Counted from the stretch's first letter, positions 51,100 to 60,800 are shown. The stretch: 64,000 nt of DNA from an uncultured Erythrobacter sp. (GCA_947502815.1 CANNBH010000001.1:2328818-2392817), one strand, 5' to 3'. Numbers and translations: made by a program. Notes: a model not told the origin generated them from the letters alone.

Positions 51100-53067
51100 T
51101 TAAAAACGCGCTTCGATTCCGGCGATGATGGATTGGCCGGGAGAGACGAAGCTGAAGACCTGCTCATACTGCGTATCAAGCAGATTTTCCGCCCGTGCGA
51201 ACAATCCCACACCATCGGTCAGCCGAACCCGCGCGTTGAGATTGACGAGGGTGTAGTCATCCAAAATCTCGCGAACTGGGACAAAACTGGGATCAGTAAA
51301 GGCCAGATCAGGCGTTTCGCCGTTGTAGCGCACCACCAATGTGATCCCGCCTGCATCGTCCGGCGCGTTCCATGACAGAGCCGCAGAGGCGATTTCATCC
51401 GGGCGACGTACTTCTTCCACGCCGTCTTCTTCTGCATCAAGATAGCTGTAGGCGCCGTTGAACGAAACGCCTGAGCCGAGATCCGCCGAGATTGCGACTT
51501 CGATGCCTTGCTGTGTGCTCACCGTATCGCGGTTGGCCGGGGTCGCGATAAAGCTGGGCGCGGGGAATGTGGTGAAGATTTCATCCTCAAGTTCGCTGTC
51601 AAAATAGGTCAGCGAAAGGCGAACCGCCCCGTCTGCGAAATCCTGATCCACGCCGACTTCCCAGCTTTTCGACTTTTCTGGGGTCAGGTCTTCATTGCCG
51701 ATGAAAGTGCCATCGACAAATCCAAACAGCTCGAAAAAGCCGGGGTTTTTGATGCCCGATCCGGCGCTGGCGCGCAGGCGGGTTGTGTCGGTCACTGCGT
51801 AACCCGCGCCAACACGGAATGTGGTCGCATCGGCAAACCGATCGTTGATGTCATGCCGGATCGCGGCGGAGAAATCGAAGCGGCTACCGGCATAGCGATA
51901 TTCGCCGACCAATCCGGTGTTTTCAATCTGACGTCGCCCGTTGAAGGCAAAGCCGCCCGGTGTGGTGTTGCGAAACCGCTCTTGCTCCCAATCGGCGGCG
52001 AAAGTCACCGAATGACCGCTGCCTCCGAAATCATAGGCCGTGACATAGGACGCTTTCAGCCGGTCACCTTCGCTGGAGTTGCTTGGGCCAAACGGTCCAA
52101 CGGTTTCGCGGTTGATATCGGCGATTTGCGCCGAAAGATCATGCGTCCAGCTGCCATCCAATGTCTCCAGCCGCGCGCCGACTAGGCCGTAGATCGCCTC
52201 ATTTTCGAACGCAGTGTCGGGGCTGTCGATGATCAGGCCGAATGTGGGATTTGCAGAGTTGAAGTCCGAACTGTTAAATTCGCCCTCTGTACGGATGAAA
52301 CGGCCCGCCGCGCGCAAAGAGAAACCTTCGGTGAGGTGCGCGGATACTTTGCCGGAAACGGTGTAGCTGTCCCGGCCAATATCGCGCACGCCATCGCGTG
52401 CATTGGGCTCACCATCGGTGCTGACAACAGTGGCAGATAGCGACGCGCTGAGCGTCTCGCTGGAGTAGCCATAGCGCGCAGCGCCGTTGACGGTGCCTAG
52501 AGTTCCGCCTTCGATGCGCGCTCCAAAGCCATCGAAATCACCGCCGCGATAGGCAACAACGCCGCCAATTGCGTCAGAGCCGTAAAGCGCAGATTGCGGG
52601 CCGCGCAGCACTTCCACGCTGCTGCCAATCTCTGCCTGCAAAGTGCCAATGTCGAATTCACCGCCAAATGGGTCGGATACCTCGATACCGTCGACCAAAA
52701 CCAGCACATGGTTCGCTTCGGAACCGCGCAGGCGGATTTGGGTCTGACCGGCCACGCTGCTGACAGCGACGCCGGGGACATCGCGCAGCACATCGGCAAT
52801 GTCGCGGACTTGGCGCCCTTCGATCTGTCTGGTGGTGATAATGGTCGCGGACCCGGTAAATGAGTCCAACAGGACACCCTCAGACCGGTCGGCGCTGACC
52901 AAAATCGCGTTTGGCCCTGGTCGTCCGATCGTTGTGATAGCGGAAGTGCCGTCTTCGACAATTTCACTTTCGTCTTCTGCGTCCTGCGCCCAAACAGGCG
53001 CACCCACGCAAAGAGAGACGCCCACGGCAAAGCGGGCCGTACTGGCCAAAAATCTATTGGTATTCAT
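51100..53067 (-). CDS. btuB: BtuB-like TonB-dependent outer membrane receptor
   Basis: A 655-residue receptor that likely imports cobalamin or a related corrinoid. Residues 1-27 form a signal peptide (ends PVWAQ). The plug domain (about 60-175) contains ATIITTRQIEGRQVRDIADVL, LRGSEANHVLVLVDGIEV and EVLRGPQSALYGSDAIGG. The barrel fills the rest and ends in the C-terminal Phe (IIAGIEARF). A cobalamin riboswitch directly upstream supports the substrate. There is no btuCDF here. ATG 53067 has AAGGGA upstream; the longer frame to 53130 runs into the leader. Confidence 0.9.
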   Translation of the reverse strand: MNTNRFLASTARFAVGVSLCVGAPVWAQDAEDESEIVEDGTSAITTIGRPGPNAILVSADRSEGVLLDSFTGSATIITTRQIEGRQVRDIADVLRDVPGVAVSSVAGQTQIRLRGSEANHVLVLVDGIEVSDPFGGEFDIGTLQAEIGSSVEVLRGPQSALYGSDAIGGVVAYRGGDFDGFGARIEGGTLGTVNGAARYGYSSETLSASLSATVVSTDGEPNARDGVRDIGRDSYTVSGKVSAHLTEGFSLRAAGRFIRTEGEFNSSDFNSANPTFGLIIDSPDTAFENEAIYGLVGARLETLDGSWTHDLSAQIADINRETVGPFGPSNSSEGDRLKASYVTAYDFGGSGHSVTFAADWEQERFRNTTPGGFAFNGRRQIENTGLVGEYRYAGSRFDFSAAIRHDINDRFADATTFRVGAGYAVTDTTRLRASAGSGIKNPGFFELFGFVDGTFIGNEDLTPEKSKSWEVGVDQDFADGAVRLSLTYFDSELEDEIFTTFPAPSFIATPANRDTVSTQQGIEVAISADLGSGVSFNGAYSYLDAEEDGVEEVRRPDEIASAALSWNAPDDAGGITLVVRYNGETPDLAFTDPSFVPVREILDDYTLVNLNARVRLTDGVGLFARAENLLDTQYEQVFSFVSPGQSIIAGIEARF

Positions 53068-53473
53068 GCTCGAAAATCCCTTTCGAAAACGCAACAACAC
53101 AGGCCGCAAGGGGAATGCCCCAACGGCCATCTAAGTCGTCGCTCGAAACGAAATTCTTTCGCGCCGGATCAATCCCTGAACCAAGCCACAAGCGACACGC
53201 TTCGGTCGGTCTCCTGGCTCACGGGTCGACGCTGCTGCCTCACCTTCCCAAGCTTACGCTCAGTGGCGGCATGCGCAGATGGCATGCACGAGGCAGAAAC
53301 TCACCGCTTACAGTTGCAGGGACAGCCGCGGAATTGCTCATATGAGCGCACCGCATTCCCGTTACCGAAGTGTGCGGCAAGCGTTAGGCGTTTGGCGCTT
53401 CGCGTTCAAGAGGGCTCATCCTCTCAAAAAGGCTGCGATAGACGCGGGTTTGATAAAGCAATTTGCGCAAAAG
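53068..53473. other. Intergenic leader region of btuB
   Basis: This 406-base stretch has no gene. It holds the riboswitch (53192-53377) and, upstream in the transcript sense (53378-53473), the likely promoter, which I cannot place. Open frames in it overlap the riboswitch and have no family similarity. Confidence 0.7.
53192..53377 (-). ncRNA. Cobalamin riboswitch
   Basis: On the minus strand the leader carries the B12-box AGCCAGGAGACC near its 3' end, GCTGTCCCTGCAACTGTAAG in the core, and GGGAAGGTGAGGC. The closing stem P1 pairs CTTCGGT (plus-strand complement at 53364-53370) with ACCGAAG (complement at 53200-53206), extended by ACAC/GTGT. It sits about 125 bases upstream of the btuB ATG and controls it, probably turning it off with adenosylcobalamin. 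Confidence 0.93.
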
Positions 53474-54382
53474 TTATTGCGGCGATGCTGTCTGATCTTC
53501 GCTGTTTTCGCTGGAGATCGGTTCAACCACCGGTTGAGAAATAAAGTTCTCCTGCACCGGCACAACGGGCACGTTGGCCCCCGTCATTGGGTCCGCGACA
53601 AACCCCGCAGGAGCGGTTGGCGCGGCCAAGGTCGATTCTGGCGCGCTGGTGACTGTGGGCACAGGAACGCCATTGGCGCGCGCCGCTTGCACTGCGACCC
53701 ATCCCGGCTGTGAGGGGCCATACTCCTCACCATACCGCGCATCCCATTCGGCAGAGGCCTGCTGATATTGCTCATATTCGTCAAAGAACGTCTCAAACGG
53801 CTCTTCGATCAGCGAGAAATTGTCCCTTGCAAAGGCGATCGGATCATACGGCCCGGCGGCATTTGCACGGTTCGAAATATCAAGCGCGGCGCGGCAGAAA
53901 CCGGAACGCGCCGGCGGCAAGGCAAAGAAATTGTAGACCGAGGTCATTTGGGTTTCGCGCGCAAATATACCTGCGCGGCGGCTGCCTGCCTCTTCGCGGT
54001 ATTCACGATCAATGCGATCATTCACTTGGCCAAGCGCGCCAGCATGGTCGCTAATATAGGCGCTGTAGGCACCCAAGATTGGTTCATATTGTGCGGTCAC
54101 GCAATTCAGCGCTGCGACATTCCAAGCCGAACGGAAGTGCCACACCTTTTCATCGTCTGAGAGGCCGCGATTGACCGTCTGACGTTTGCCGAAAAGGTTC
54201 TTACCCGGGATCGACATCACATAAGATGCGCCGCCTGGGGGAAGCGGGCGCGTAGGAATGCTTTCCACAACCGGCGGTGGAGATGGAGGTGGTGGCGGAG
54301 GAGGAGCGGCCGCAGGAGTCATGCAGGCGCTCAAAACGCTGAGCGATGCCGCAACGGCAATGACTTTGATCGGCGCGTTCAT
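53474..54382 (-). CDS. Pro-rich lipoprotein, function unknown
   Basis: A 302-residue predicted lipoprotein. MNAPIKVIAVAASLSVLSACM gives a lipobox (LSAC), then a Pro-rich run (AAPPPPPPPSPPP). A globular region follows (about residues 50-235) with ALNCVTAQYEPILGAYSAY and RSGFCRAALDISN. The C-terminus is Pro/Ala/Ser/Glu-rich and low complexity. Start 54445 (MSTAKAG...) would add 21 residues and has GAGAGG upstream, but places the lipobox deep; I prefer 54382. Similar proteins are seen only in sphingomonads, to my knowledge. Confidence 0.65.
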   Translation of the reverse strand: MNAPIKVIAVAASLSVLSACMTPAAAPPPPPPPSPPPVVESIPTRPLPPGGASYVMSIPGKNLFGKRQTVNRGLSDDEKVWHFRSAWNVAALNCVTAQYEPILGAYSAYISDHAGALGQVNDRIDREYREEAGSRRAGIFARETQMTSVYNFFALPPARSGFCRAALDISNRANAAGPYDPIAFARDNFSLIEEPFETFFDEYEQYQQASAEWDARYGEEYGPSQPGWVAVQAARANGVPVPTVTSAPESTLAAPTAPAGFVADPMTGANVPVVPVQENFISQPVVEPISSENSEDQTASPQ

Positions 54383-54582
54383 AGCGCTCTTGCCGCCGCT
54401 TCGCGCCGCGATGGCCTTGTCCAAGCCTGCTTTAGCCGTGCTCATATCCCAATCGCCTCTCATCAAAACCCCAAGTCGGGGAAACGCCCCCGCTCCCCGT
54501 ATCGCGCATTACCGCGTCAGTGATCACTGCCACTGCGAAGCTTGCTCAGCCATGAAGCGTTAGGCGCTGTTAGCCACAAAGC

Positions 54583-54618
54583 AAATGCCCGGGGCCTTAC
54601 CTAAGGCCCCGGGCATTT
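54583..54618 (-). terminator. Strong bidirectional terminator after the BI-1 family gene
   Basis: AAATGCCCGGGGCCTTA (54583-54599) and TAAGGCCCCGGGCATTT (54602-54618) form a perfect 17-bp stem with a 2-base loop. It lies 56 bases after the BI-1 stop and separates that gene from the lipoprotein gene downstream. Confidence 0.85.
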
Positions 54619-54673
54619 ATGTTTCAACAGTTTGGTCAGGCCTGTCCCCCAACCGAACGTTTTAATCGTTGGC

Positions 54674-55432
54674 TTATTCGCGGCTGCCCAAGAATTGCAG
54701 CAGGAACATAAACATGTTCACGAAGTCGAGGTAAAGATTGACCGCCCCCATAATCACAGCCTTGCCCATGAATTCCGTTCCTTGGACATACTGATACTGT
54801 TTCTTCAGCATCTGCGTGTCGTAAGCGGTGAGGCCGGCGAAGATCAGCACGCCAAGGCCGCTGATCACGAATGCCATGGTCTCAGAACCCATGAAGATGT
54901 TGATGATGCTGGCAATGATGATGCCAATCACGCCCATGATCAGAAAGCTGCCCCAACCCGAAATGTCTTTCTTGGTCGTGTAGCCCCACAGCGATAGGCC
55001 GGTGAAGGCGCCCGCTGTTGCAAAGAATGTCACGGCGATGGATTCGCCGGTGTAGACGAGGAAGATCGTCGACATCGAAATACCCATGACCACCGCAAAT
55101 GCCCAAAACACCGCCTGAAGCGTGCCTTGGCTCATTTTATGAAGGCCAAAGCTCATCGCGAGGATGAAGCCAAGCGGCGCAAGCTTAACAGCCCAAAACA
55201 GCAGACCGCCATTGATAGCAAGCCAAGCCGCTGGCGATTCCATACCGCCCCATGAAAACAGAACAGCGACGATACCGGTAAGCAGCACGCCCGACGCCAT
55301 GTAATTGTAGATAGAGAGCATGTACGAACGCAGGCCCTCATCATAGGAAACGCGCCCTTCGACGTCGCCGCCCGCGCGCGGAACCGAGCCAAAGCCCTGA
55401 CCACCACGATGCGTGTCTTTCCAATCAGCCAT
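54674..55432 (-). CDS. Bax inhibitor-1/YccA family membrane protein
   Basis: A 252-residue protein with seven predicted membrane helices. It matches YccA/BI-1: N-terminal charged region, then MLSIYNYMASGVLLTGIVAV, LAPLGFILAMSFGLHKMSQG, AFAVVMGISMSTIFLVYTGE, AFTGLSLWGYTTKKDISGWG and the C-terminal NLYLDFVNMFMFLLQFLG. In E. coli YccA modulates the FtsH protease; in other systems family members leak calcium. The minus-strand region upstream has a heat-shock-like promoter. Confidence 0.93.
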   Translation of the reverse strand: MADWKDTHRGGQGFGSVPRAGGDVEGRVSYDEGLRSYMLSIYNYMASGVLLTGIVAVLFSWGGMESPAAWLAINGGLLFWAVKLAPLGFILAMSFGLHKMSQGTLQAVFWAFAVVMGISMSTIFLVYTGESIAVTFFATAGAFTGLSLWGYTTKKDISGWGSFLIMGVIGIIIASIINIFMGSETMAFVISGLGVLIFAGLTAYDTQMLKKQYQYVQGTEFMGKAVIMGAVNLYLDFVNMFMFLLQFLGSRE

Positions 55433-55487
55433 TTCTATCCCTTATCTTCGCAAAATGGGCACGACTATACGCGCCGCCTCCATGCCA

Positions 55488-55516
55488 ATATCGGTGTTTT
55501 GCTCCTTGATTTCAAG
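55488..55516 (-). promoter_or_regulatory. Sigma-32-like promoter upstream of the BI-1 gene
   Basis: On the minus strand CTTGAAA (plus coordinates 55510-55516) and CCGATAT (55488-55494) are separated by 15 bases. They resemble the CTTGAAA/CCxxAT heat-shock consensus and lie 56-84 bases upstream of the start. TTTTCG-T-CGAAAA (55530-55542) lies just further upstream. This is a match by eye only. Confidence 0.4.
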
Positions 55517-55579
55517 CGAAACCGACCGTTTTTCGTCGAAAATTGTTCACATTTCATCGGGTTATAATTAACAAATGCT

Positions 55580-56389
55580 TCAATTGCCGCCCGATGATAG
55601 CACTGCACCGCGATCCCGCGTCTCTTTCAACGTGCGCGTCAGCAACTCAACTAGGGCATGGTCCGCGTCCAGAACATTCAAACCCTCACGCGTCATGCCG
55701 CCGGGGCTCGCCACACGATTGGCCAATTCGCCGGGCGACACATCCGCCTGAACCGCCAAAGAAGCCGCCCCATCCACCATTGCGATGGCAAGGCTACTCG
55801 ATTGCTGCGGTGTAAGGCCAAGGCTGGCTCCCGCCTGCGCCAAGGCATCGATAAATCGGTAAACAAAGCCCGGCCCTGATCCAGCCAGCGCCGTAGCAAG
55901 ATCAAATTGCGCCTCATCCTCCAGCCAAACTGCATTGCCGAGCTGGTCGTAATCCGCCGTAGCTCTATCCCGTTGCCCCTCAGTCAAACCCGCGCCCAAA
56001 AGGATGATCGGCGATTTGTTGATGGCGCAGGCAAGGTTCGGCATCACCCGCAAATGCGCCGAGGCACCCGGATAAGCGTCCTGCAATTGCGCCACTGTCT
56101 TACCCGCAAGCAGCGAATGCACAGGAACGCCAGCGGCCAGATTTTGGAAATCGGCCGCAGTTTCACCCAATTGGTGCGGTTTAAAACCCAGCATGATCGC
56201 CGCATGCGCACCGGCTGCTTCTGCTTCGCCGACATCGCGGTGTTGGATGACACCTTCAGGAACCCGTTTTGGCGATCGATTGAGGACTGCGAAGCCCTCT
56301 GGATCAGCCCCCGCTTTAAGCCACCCGGTCAGCATGGCGCCGGACATATTCCCATATCCGATGATGAGCAGCCTATTGTTGTGGGTCAT
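55580..56389 (-). CDS. proC: Pyrroline-5-carboxylate reductase
   Basis: Reduces P5C to proline with NAD(P)H. The 269 residues begin RLLIIGYGNMSGAMLTGWLK (dinucleotide motif), with the C-terminal signature GELANRVASPGGMTREGLNVL near residues 215-235. ATG 56389 has AAAGGCGG upstream; the extra residues MKGGLH of the longer frame are not needed. It overlaps neither neighbour; the YbjN gene lies upstream on the same strand (30 bases). Confidence 0.93.
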   Translation of the reverse strand: MTHNNRLLIIGYGNMSGAMLTGWLKAGADPEGFAVLNRSPKRVPEGVIQHRDVGEAEAAGAHAAIMLGFKPHQLGETAADFQNLAAGVPVHSLLAGKTVAQLQDAYPGASAHLRVMPNLACAINKSPIILLGAGLTEGQRDRATADYDQLGNAVWLEDEAQFDLATALAGSGPGFVYRFIDALAQAGASLGLTPQQSSSLAIAMVDGAASLAVQADVSPGELANRVASPGGMTREGLNVLDADHALVELLTRTLKETRDRGAVLSSGGN

Positions 56390-56419
56390 GTGCAAACCGC
56401 CTTTCACCGCGCTTAGTGC

Positions 56420-56926
56420 TTACGCTTCCCCTGCCGCGTCAACCATCGCCGCATCCAAAGCCTCATGCGGAGACTTATCTCCCCAAAGGACAAATTGGAA
56501 TGCAGGATAGAACCGGTCGCATTCATCAATCGCGCATTCGACCAGCGATTGCGCCTGTTGGATCGACAGCATCCCGTCATCACCCAACAGCACCCCGTGG
56601 CGATACAGCAAAACGTCGCCGTTCGACCAAATATCGAAATGGCCCAGCCACATCTGTTCATTGATCAGACTGAGCAATTCATACGCACGCTGGCGTTTCT
56701 CATCCGTCACGCGAATGTCGGGCAAGCACAGGAATTGCAGCACATTGTCGGTGCTGCGCCAGATGGCGCGCAATTGATATTTGGCCCAGCTGCCCTGAAC
56801 CTCGCCTACCATTTCATCATCGGCGACAACCTCGCATTCCCATCCGCGTGCCTCAAACAAGGCTGCGAGCATTTCGACGGGCGCTGCATCGTCGTTGGCG
56901 CTGTATTCGGGTTCGCGCGGGGTCAT
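56420..56926 (-). CDS. YbjN-domain protein
   Basis: A 168-residue protein matching the YbjN/DUF1790 family: PVEMLAALFEARGWECEVV, KYQLRAIWRSTDNVLQFLC, LLSLINEQMWLGHFDIW and the C-terminal RFYPAFQFVLWGDKSPHEAL. E. coli YbjN suppresses temperature-sensitive division or morphology defects when overproduced, but no enzyme activity is known. It is probably cytoplasmic. It is followed on the same strand by proC. Confidence 0.85.
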   Translation of the reverse strand: MTPREPEYSANDDAAPVEMLAALFEARGWECEVVADDEMVGEVQGSWAKYQLRAIWRSTDNVLQFLCLPDIRVTDEKRQRAYELLSLINEQMWLGHFDIWSNGDVLLYRHGVLLGDDGMLSIQQAQSLVECAIDECDRFYPAFQFVLWGDKSPHEALDAAMVDAAGEA

Positions 56927-57081
56927 GTGAGGGCTCTCTTAAGGGGGGTGATCATTGGCATCAATGCAACGAATGCCCGCATCCTATGCCCATTGGCAAT
57001 GCGCGTAGGCAGAGCCGCTGGGGAGAACCCAATTCGCCTGTTCAAACCTTGTGCAAAGAAAGCCGGGGATGGCGCAAACTT

Positions 57082-58695
57082 TTACCTAAGGCGCTGAATT
57101 TCCGCACCTTCTGGGCTGGTGTAGGAGAATGTCTCCAACCCTTCGCTCGCCAAGGCGTTGACCAGATCGCGCGCATCGCTGCGGTTGTTGATCGGCCCGG
57201 CAAGCAATCGGTTCGCTTGTCCCCATGGCGCGACATGGGGCTCAAAATCGCTGAGCAATTCGGGCGCTCGGCGAACAAATCGGCGCCAATCAAACTTCAA
57301 CGCGTTCACATCGCGCCCCGTTGCCAATTGGACCCAGATCCGGCGCGGATGCTCCGGTTCGGCGAGCTCTGGATCAGGTTGCGGCGCGGCTTCGCGGGGA
57401 ATTTCGATGGCAGTTAGATCAACGGCCTGGCCATTCGTCCCGGCAACAGGCAAGTCAGAATCATCCAATCCAGCGCCAAGATCCGCAAACGCATCGGCAA
57501 CGCTCGCGGCCCGTGGCGGGGGCGAAGTGACCGGCTGAGGTCTTGTGGGCGTTGTGGATACCGGAACTGTTTGCACAGTCGCAATGTCAGGCAGAGCGGC
57601 TGACGGCAGCCCTGCGGCCGCGGCGGTCACCGTTCCCTCGCCCGTCTCTTCGCGCGCCCCTTCGCGCGGACGTGTCAATTCGAAGCCCGGGTTAGGCGAA
57701 GCTTGTGCAGTTACGTCCGGCCCGCCAGCATTTGGAACAGTTGCCTGAGTGGAAGGTTGCACCACTTCTTGAGAGACACTTGCGATCTGACCGCCTGCGC
57801 TCGGCGAATCCGCCGCAGGGACACCGAGGGGCCGGCCGGTCGGCTCCAACAACGCGCCCGCAGCGCCTTCGCGAGCAAAGCGAGCAATGCGCGGATCTTC
57901 GCGGCCAATGTCCGCAGCGCGGGGAAATATTCCAAGGTTCGCCGCAGCTGCCTGCTGCGCCGGGGTAAGACGCGGCATATAGGCGAGATAGGGATTGATC
58001 CGAGTGGCCAAATCGCGCGGCATCGCCTCATCCACGATTGCTTCGGCGCGGTCCTGTTGCCCCATGATTGCAAGCCCGAATGCGCGCGCGCGCAGGGCCG
58101 CAACATCACGCCCTGCAATCAGCGGTGCAAGCGTCGATTGAAAACCGCCTTCATTGCCGGAAATGGCATAGCTGAGTGATAAGCGGCGGCGCGTCTCATC
58201 ATCTTGCGGGTTGAGCTCAATTGCGCGGGCATAGGCCGATTGCGCCGACGTTTGATCACCAACCAGATCAAAGGCAAGCGCCTGATCGCTCAACACATCA
58301 CGCGCAGGAACGCCGCCTGCTCTGGCCGCGTTCAACAGCGGGATCGCATCCACCGGGCGGCCCGATTTGAGATAGACCCGCGCCAAACCCAGTTTCACCC
58401 GTGGGTCTTGCGGTTCAATGTCGGCTGCGCGCCCATAAAAGCCCAGCGCAGCGTCATGATCATTCACGGCAAGCGAGGCATCGCCCGCTTCCAACAGCGC
58501 GCTGACCGAACGCGGACGCCGCGCCAATTCCATAAGCGCCCTGTTCAACCGTTGAACTTCGGGTGAAGGCAGCGGCTGGACCACAGCGCGCGCGGTGGAA
58601 TCCTGCGCTGAGGCGATGTTGGGTGCGGCCAAGGGCGCTCCAACAATCAGAGCAAGCAAAGCGGCCGAGCGGGGGAGGTTTTCAATCAGTTTCAC
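57082..58695 (-). CDS. Exported TPR and SPOR domain protein
   Basis: A 537-residue protein. Residues 1-30 form a signal peptide (ends PNIASAQ). TPR repeats run from about 45-240 (ALLEAGDASLAVNDHDAALGF, IEPQDPRVKLGLARVYLKSG, LNPQDDETRRRLSLSYAISG). A long Pro/Thr-rich linker follows, and residues about 450-537 form a SPOR domain (RIWVQLATGRDVNALKFDWR ... ETFSYTSPEGAEIQRL), which binds denuded peptidoglycan at division sites. It lies downstream of ftsZ on the same strand, after 91 bases, which fits a role in cell-wall or division biology. Confidence 0.85.
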   Translation of the reverse strand: MKLIENLPRSAALLALIVGAPLAAPNIASAQDSTARAVVQPLPSPEVQRLNRALMELARRPRSVSALLEAGDASLAVNDHDAALGFYGRAADIEPQDPRVKLGLARVYLKSGRPVDAIPLLNAARAGGVPARDVLSDQALAFDLVGDQTSAQSAYARAIELNPQDDETRRRLSLSYAISGNEGGFQSTLAPLIAGRDVAALRARAFGLAIMGQQDRAEAIVDEAMPRDLATRINPYLAYMPRLTPAQQAAAANLGIFPRAADIGREDPRIARFAREGAAGALLEPTGRPLGVPAADSPSAGGQIASVSQEVVQPSTQATVPNAGGPDVTAQASPNPGFELTRPREGAREETGEGTVTAAAAGLPSAALPDIATVQTVPVSTTPTRPQPVTSPPPRAASVADAFADLGAGLDDSDLPVAGTNGQAVDLTAIEIPREAAPQPDPELAEPEHPRRIWVQLATGRDVNALKFDWRRFVRRAPELLSDFEPHVAPWGQANRLLAGPINNRSDARDLVNALASEGLETFSYTSPEGAEIQRLR

Positions 58696-58786
58696 GCGCA
58701 GATTCGCTAAGGTATATTGGCTTGCGCGCTAGGCCGTGTTGGCCGAACGCGGGGCGAACTGGGTGCAAAATTGGATAGAACGCGCC

Positions 58787-60583
58787 TTACTGGTTGTTTT
58801 GACGACCAAGGAAGCGCGGAATGCTGAGAGCGGGCGCGTCGCCATCTTCATCATCGTCGTCGTCATCCGATCCCGAAGACCGCGAAAGGTTAGCCATGCG
58901 TTCAAACAAAGTGCTGCCGCCGGGTGCGCCGCCGCCGCCAGAACCACCGCCAGCCGAGCCGGAGCTTTCGCCTGCATCACCGTCACCGGCATCATCAGCA
59001 CCGGATCCCAGAATGCCTCTGCGACGTCCGCCGCCCAGCCGAGCCTCTACAGGCTTGTCCTCTTCGGCAAGCCGATCGGCGTCCGCCAAAAGGTCATCTT
59101 GATCGGTTCCGCCGGTTTCCGCTTCTGCGGCCTCTTCATATTCGGAATACTCATCACCAAGGTCGAGCGCTTCTTCGCCGTCCGAACCTTCGGGTTCATC
59201 AGTTGCAGGGCCTTGATCATCGGAGTGCGGACCGAAATCGTCGTCGTCATCGGCTCCCCGAAGGCCAGCAAGCGGATCGACAATGCCGTCCACATCATCG
59301 CCTTCGTCGCCCATTTCATCACCGGCCTGCATGCCAGTCAGGTCAAACGGCTCGTTTTCGCCGCTGGCTTCTTCCGATTCTTCGACTTCTTCATCAGCCG
59401 AAATCGCTTCGCTAACGGGGTCGGGGATTACTGGCGCACTGGGCGCAGTCAATTCGATGACCGGCTCTGCCTCTGGTTCCGGATCAACGGGTGCCTTAAA
59501 CTCGCTGCCCTCTGCCGCCTCGCCAGCGCTGTCGCTGGCAAGGTCAAGCACGGGCCGTTTTGGCGCGCGTGAGCTCGACAAGGATGAAGGGGTCGACCGT
59601 GCAGTTTCGCCGCCGGTCGGTGGTTCAATCCCGGTTGCAACGACTGAAACGCGGATCTTCCCAGAAAGATCTGGGTTAAATGCGCTGCCCCAAATGATAT
59701 TTGCGTCTTCATCAACAAGGTCGCGAATGTGGTTTGCCGCCTCATCCACTTCCATCAGCTTCATATCTTCGCCGCCGATGATCGAGATGATAACGCCTTT
59801 GGCGCCCTGCATTGAAACACCGTCAAGCAGCGGATTGGCAATCGCTTGTTCCGCAGCATCCAAGGCGCGGTTCTGGCCTTCGCCTTCGCCGGTGCCCATC
59901 ATCGCTTTGCCCATTTCACTCATGACAGAGCGAACATCGGCGAAATCGAGATTGATAAGACCCGGCATCACCATCAGATCGGTGATCGAACGGACGCCTT
60001 GCTGCAGCACTTCGTCGGCCAGCTCGAACGCTTCTTTAAAGGTCGTCTCGGGCTTTGCGACTAGAAACAGGTTTTGGTTGGGGATCACGATCAACGTGTC
60101 GACGTGATCCTGCAATTCCGCGATGCCGGCCTCTGCGGCGCGCATCCGGCGCGTCCCTTCGAACAGGAACGGTTTGGTGACAACACCAACGGTCAAAACA
60201 CCTTTGCGGCGGGCCGCCTCTGCGATGACAGGGGCTGCGCCGGTTCCGGTGCCTCCGCCCATGCCGGCCGCAATAAAGACCATGTTGACGCCTTCGAGCG
60301 CCTCTTCGATGTCGCTAACGGTCTCTTCAGCCGCCGCTTTGCCCACTTCAGGCCGAGCGCCCGCGCCAAGGCCGCCGGTGATGTCCGGACCGAGTTGAAT
60401 GCGCGTTTCGGCGGAACTGGTGCTGAGCGCCTGCGCGTCAGTGTTCGCTACAATGAATTCGACGCCTTCGATTTCCGACGCGATCATGTTGCCGATTGCG
60501 TTACCGCCTGCACCGCCAATTCCGATGACAGTGATTTTGGGGCGCAGATCGTCAGTGGTCGCCGGTCCGATATTGATGCTCAT
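58787..60583 (-). CDS. ftsZ: Cell division protein FtsZ with a long acidic linker
   Basis: The tubulin-like GTPase that forms the Z-ring. The 598 residues have the GTPase core at 1-320 with [18 protein letters not shown], the [16 protein letters not shown] signature near residue 110 and the T7 loop [17 protein letters not shown]. From about 325 to 585 is an unstructured, very acidic, Asp/Glu/Ser/Gly-rich linker, then the C-terminal peptide [11 protein letters not shown] that binds FtsA and other partners. The start is preceded by GGAGGA. The length is well above the usual 380-510 residues. Confidence 0.97.
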   Translation of the reverse strand: MSINIGPATTDDLRPKITVIGIGGAGGNAIGNMIASEIEGVEFIVANTDAQALSTSSAETRIQLGPDITGGLGAGARPEVGKAAAEETVSDIEEALEGVNMVFIAAGMGGGTGTGAAPVIAEAARRKGVLTVGVVTKPFLFEGTRRMRAAEAGIAELQDHVDTLIVIPNQNLFLVAKPETTFKEAFELADEVLQQGVRSITDLMVMPGLINLDFADVRSVMSEMGKAMMGTGEGEGQNRALDAAEQAIANPLLDGVSMQGAKGVIISIIGGEDMKLMEVDEAANHIRDLVDEDANIIWGSAFNPDLSGKIRVSVVATGIEPPTGGETARSTPSSLSSSRAPKRPVLDLASDSAGEAAEGSEFKAPVDPEPEAEPVIELTAPSAPVIPDPVSEAISADEEVEESEEASGENEPFDLTGMQAGDEMGDEGDDVDGIVDPLAGLRGADDDDDFGPHSDDQGPATDEPEGSDGEEALDLGDEYSEYEEAAEAETGGTDQDDLLADADRLAEEDKPVEARLGGGRRRGILGSGADDAGDGDAGESSGSAGGGSGGGGAPGGSTLFERMANLSRSSGSDDDDDDEDGDAPALSIPRFLGRQNNQ

Positions 60584-60698
60584 CGCTTAAATCCTCCAGA
60601 CGCAAATTTCAGGCAACAAACCCAAATTTTTGCGCGGCTTTCGTACGTTTTACTGTCTGTGGCACATTCAGGATACGCCTGTTATACCGCGCAAATCC

Positions 60699-60707
60699 TT
60701 ATCCACA
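60699..60707. promoter_or_regulatory. Consensus DnaA box upstream of ftsZ
   Basis: TTATCCACA matches the strong DnaA-box consensus TTATNCACA exactly. It lies 116 bases upstream of the ftsZ start in the 217-base ftsA-ftsZ gap, next to TTAACC (CtrA half-site-like, about 60717). DnaA activates ftsZ transcription in Caulobacter, which makes this site suggestive. Confidence 0.5.
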
Positions 60708-60800
60708 GGCACCTATTAACCCTCATACACCATGTTTGGCATTCAGAGAATCCCCTGAAGCCGAGCAGGTGACGGCATTTCACCGCCAAAAATGCACGGT

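Noticed and set aside
53115..53713. Small open frames around the btuB leader
   Set aside because: They overlap the cobalamin riboswitch or lie antisense to the lipoprotein gene and have no family resemblance.
55433..55579. ybhL-type RNA motif upstream of the BI-1 gene
   Set aside because: That motif is known mainly from Rhizobiales; I could not recognise its hairpins here, so I report only the promoter-like boxes.
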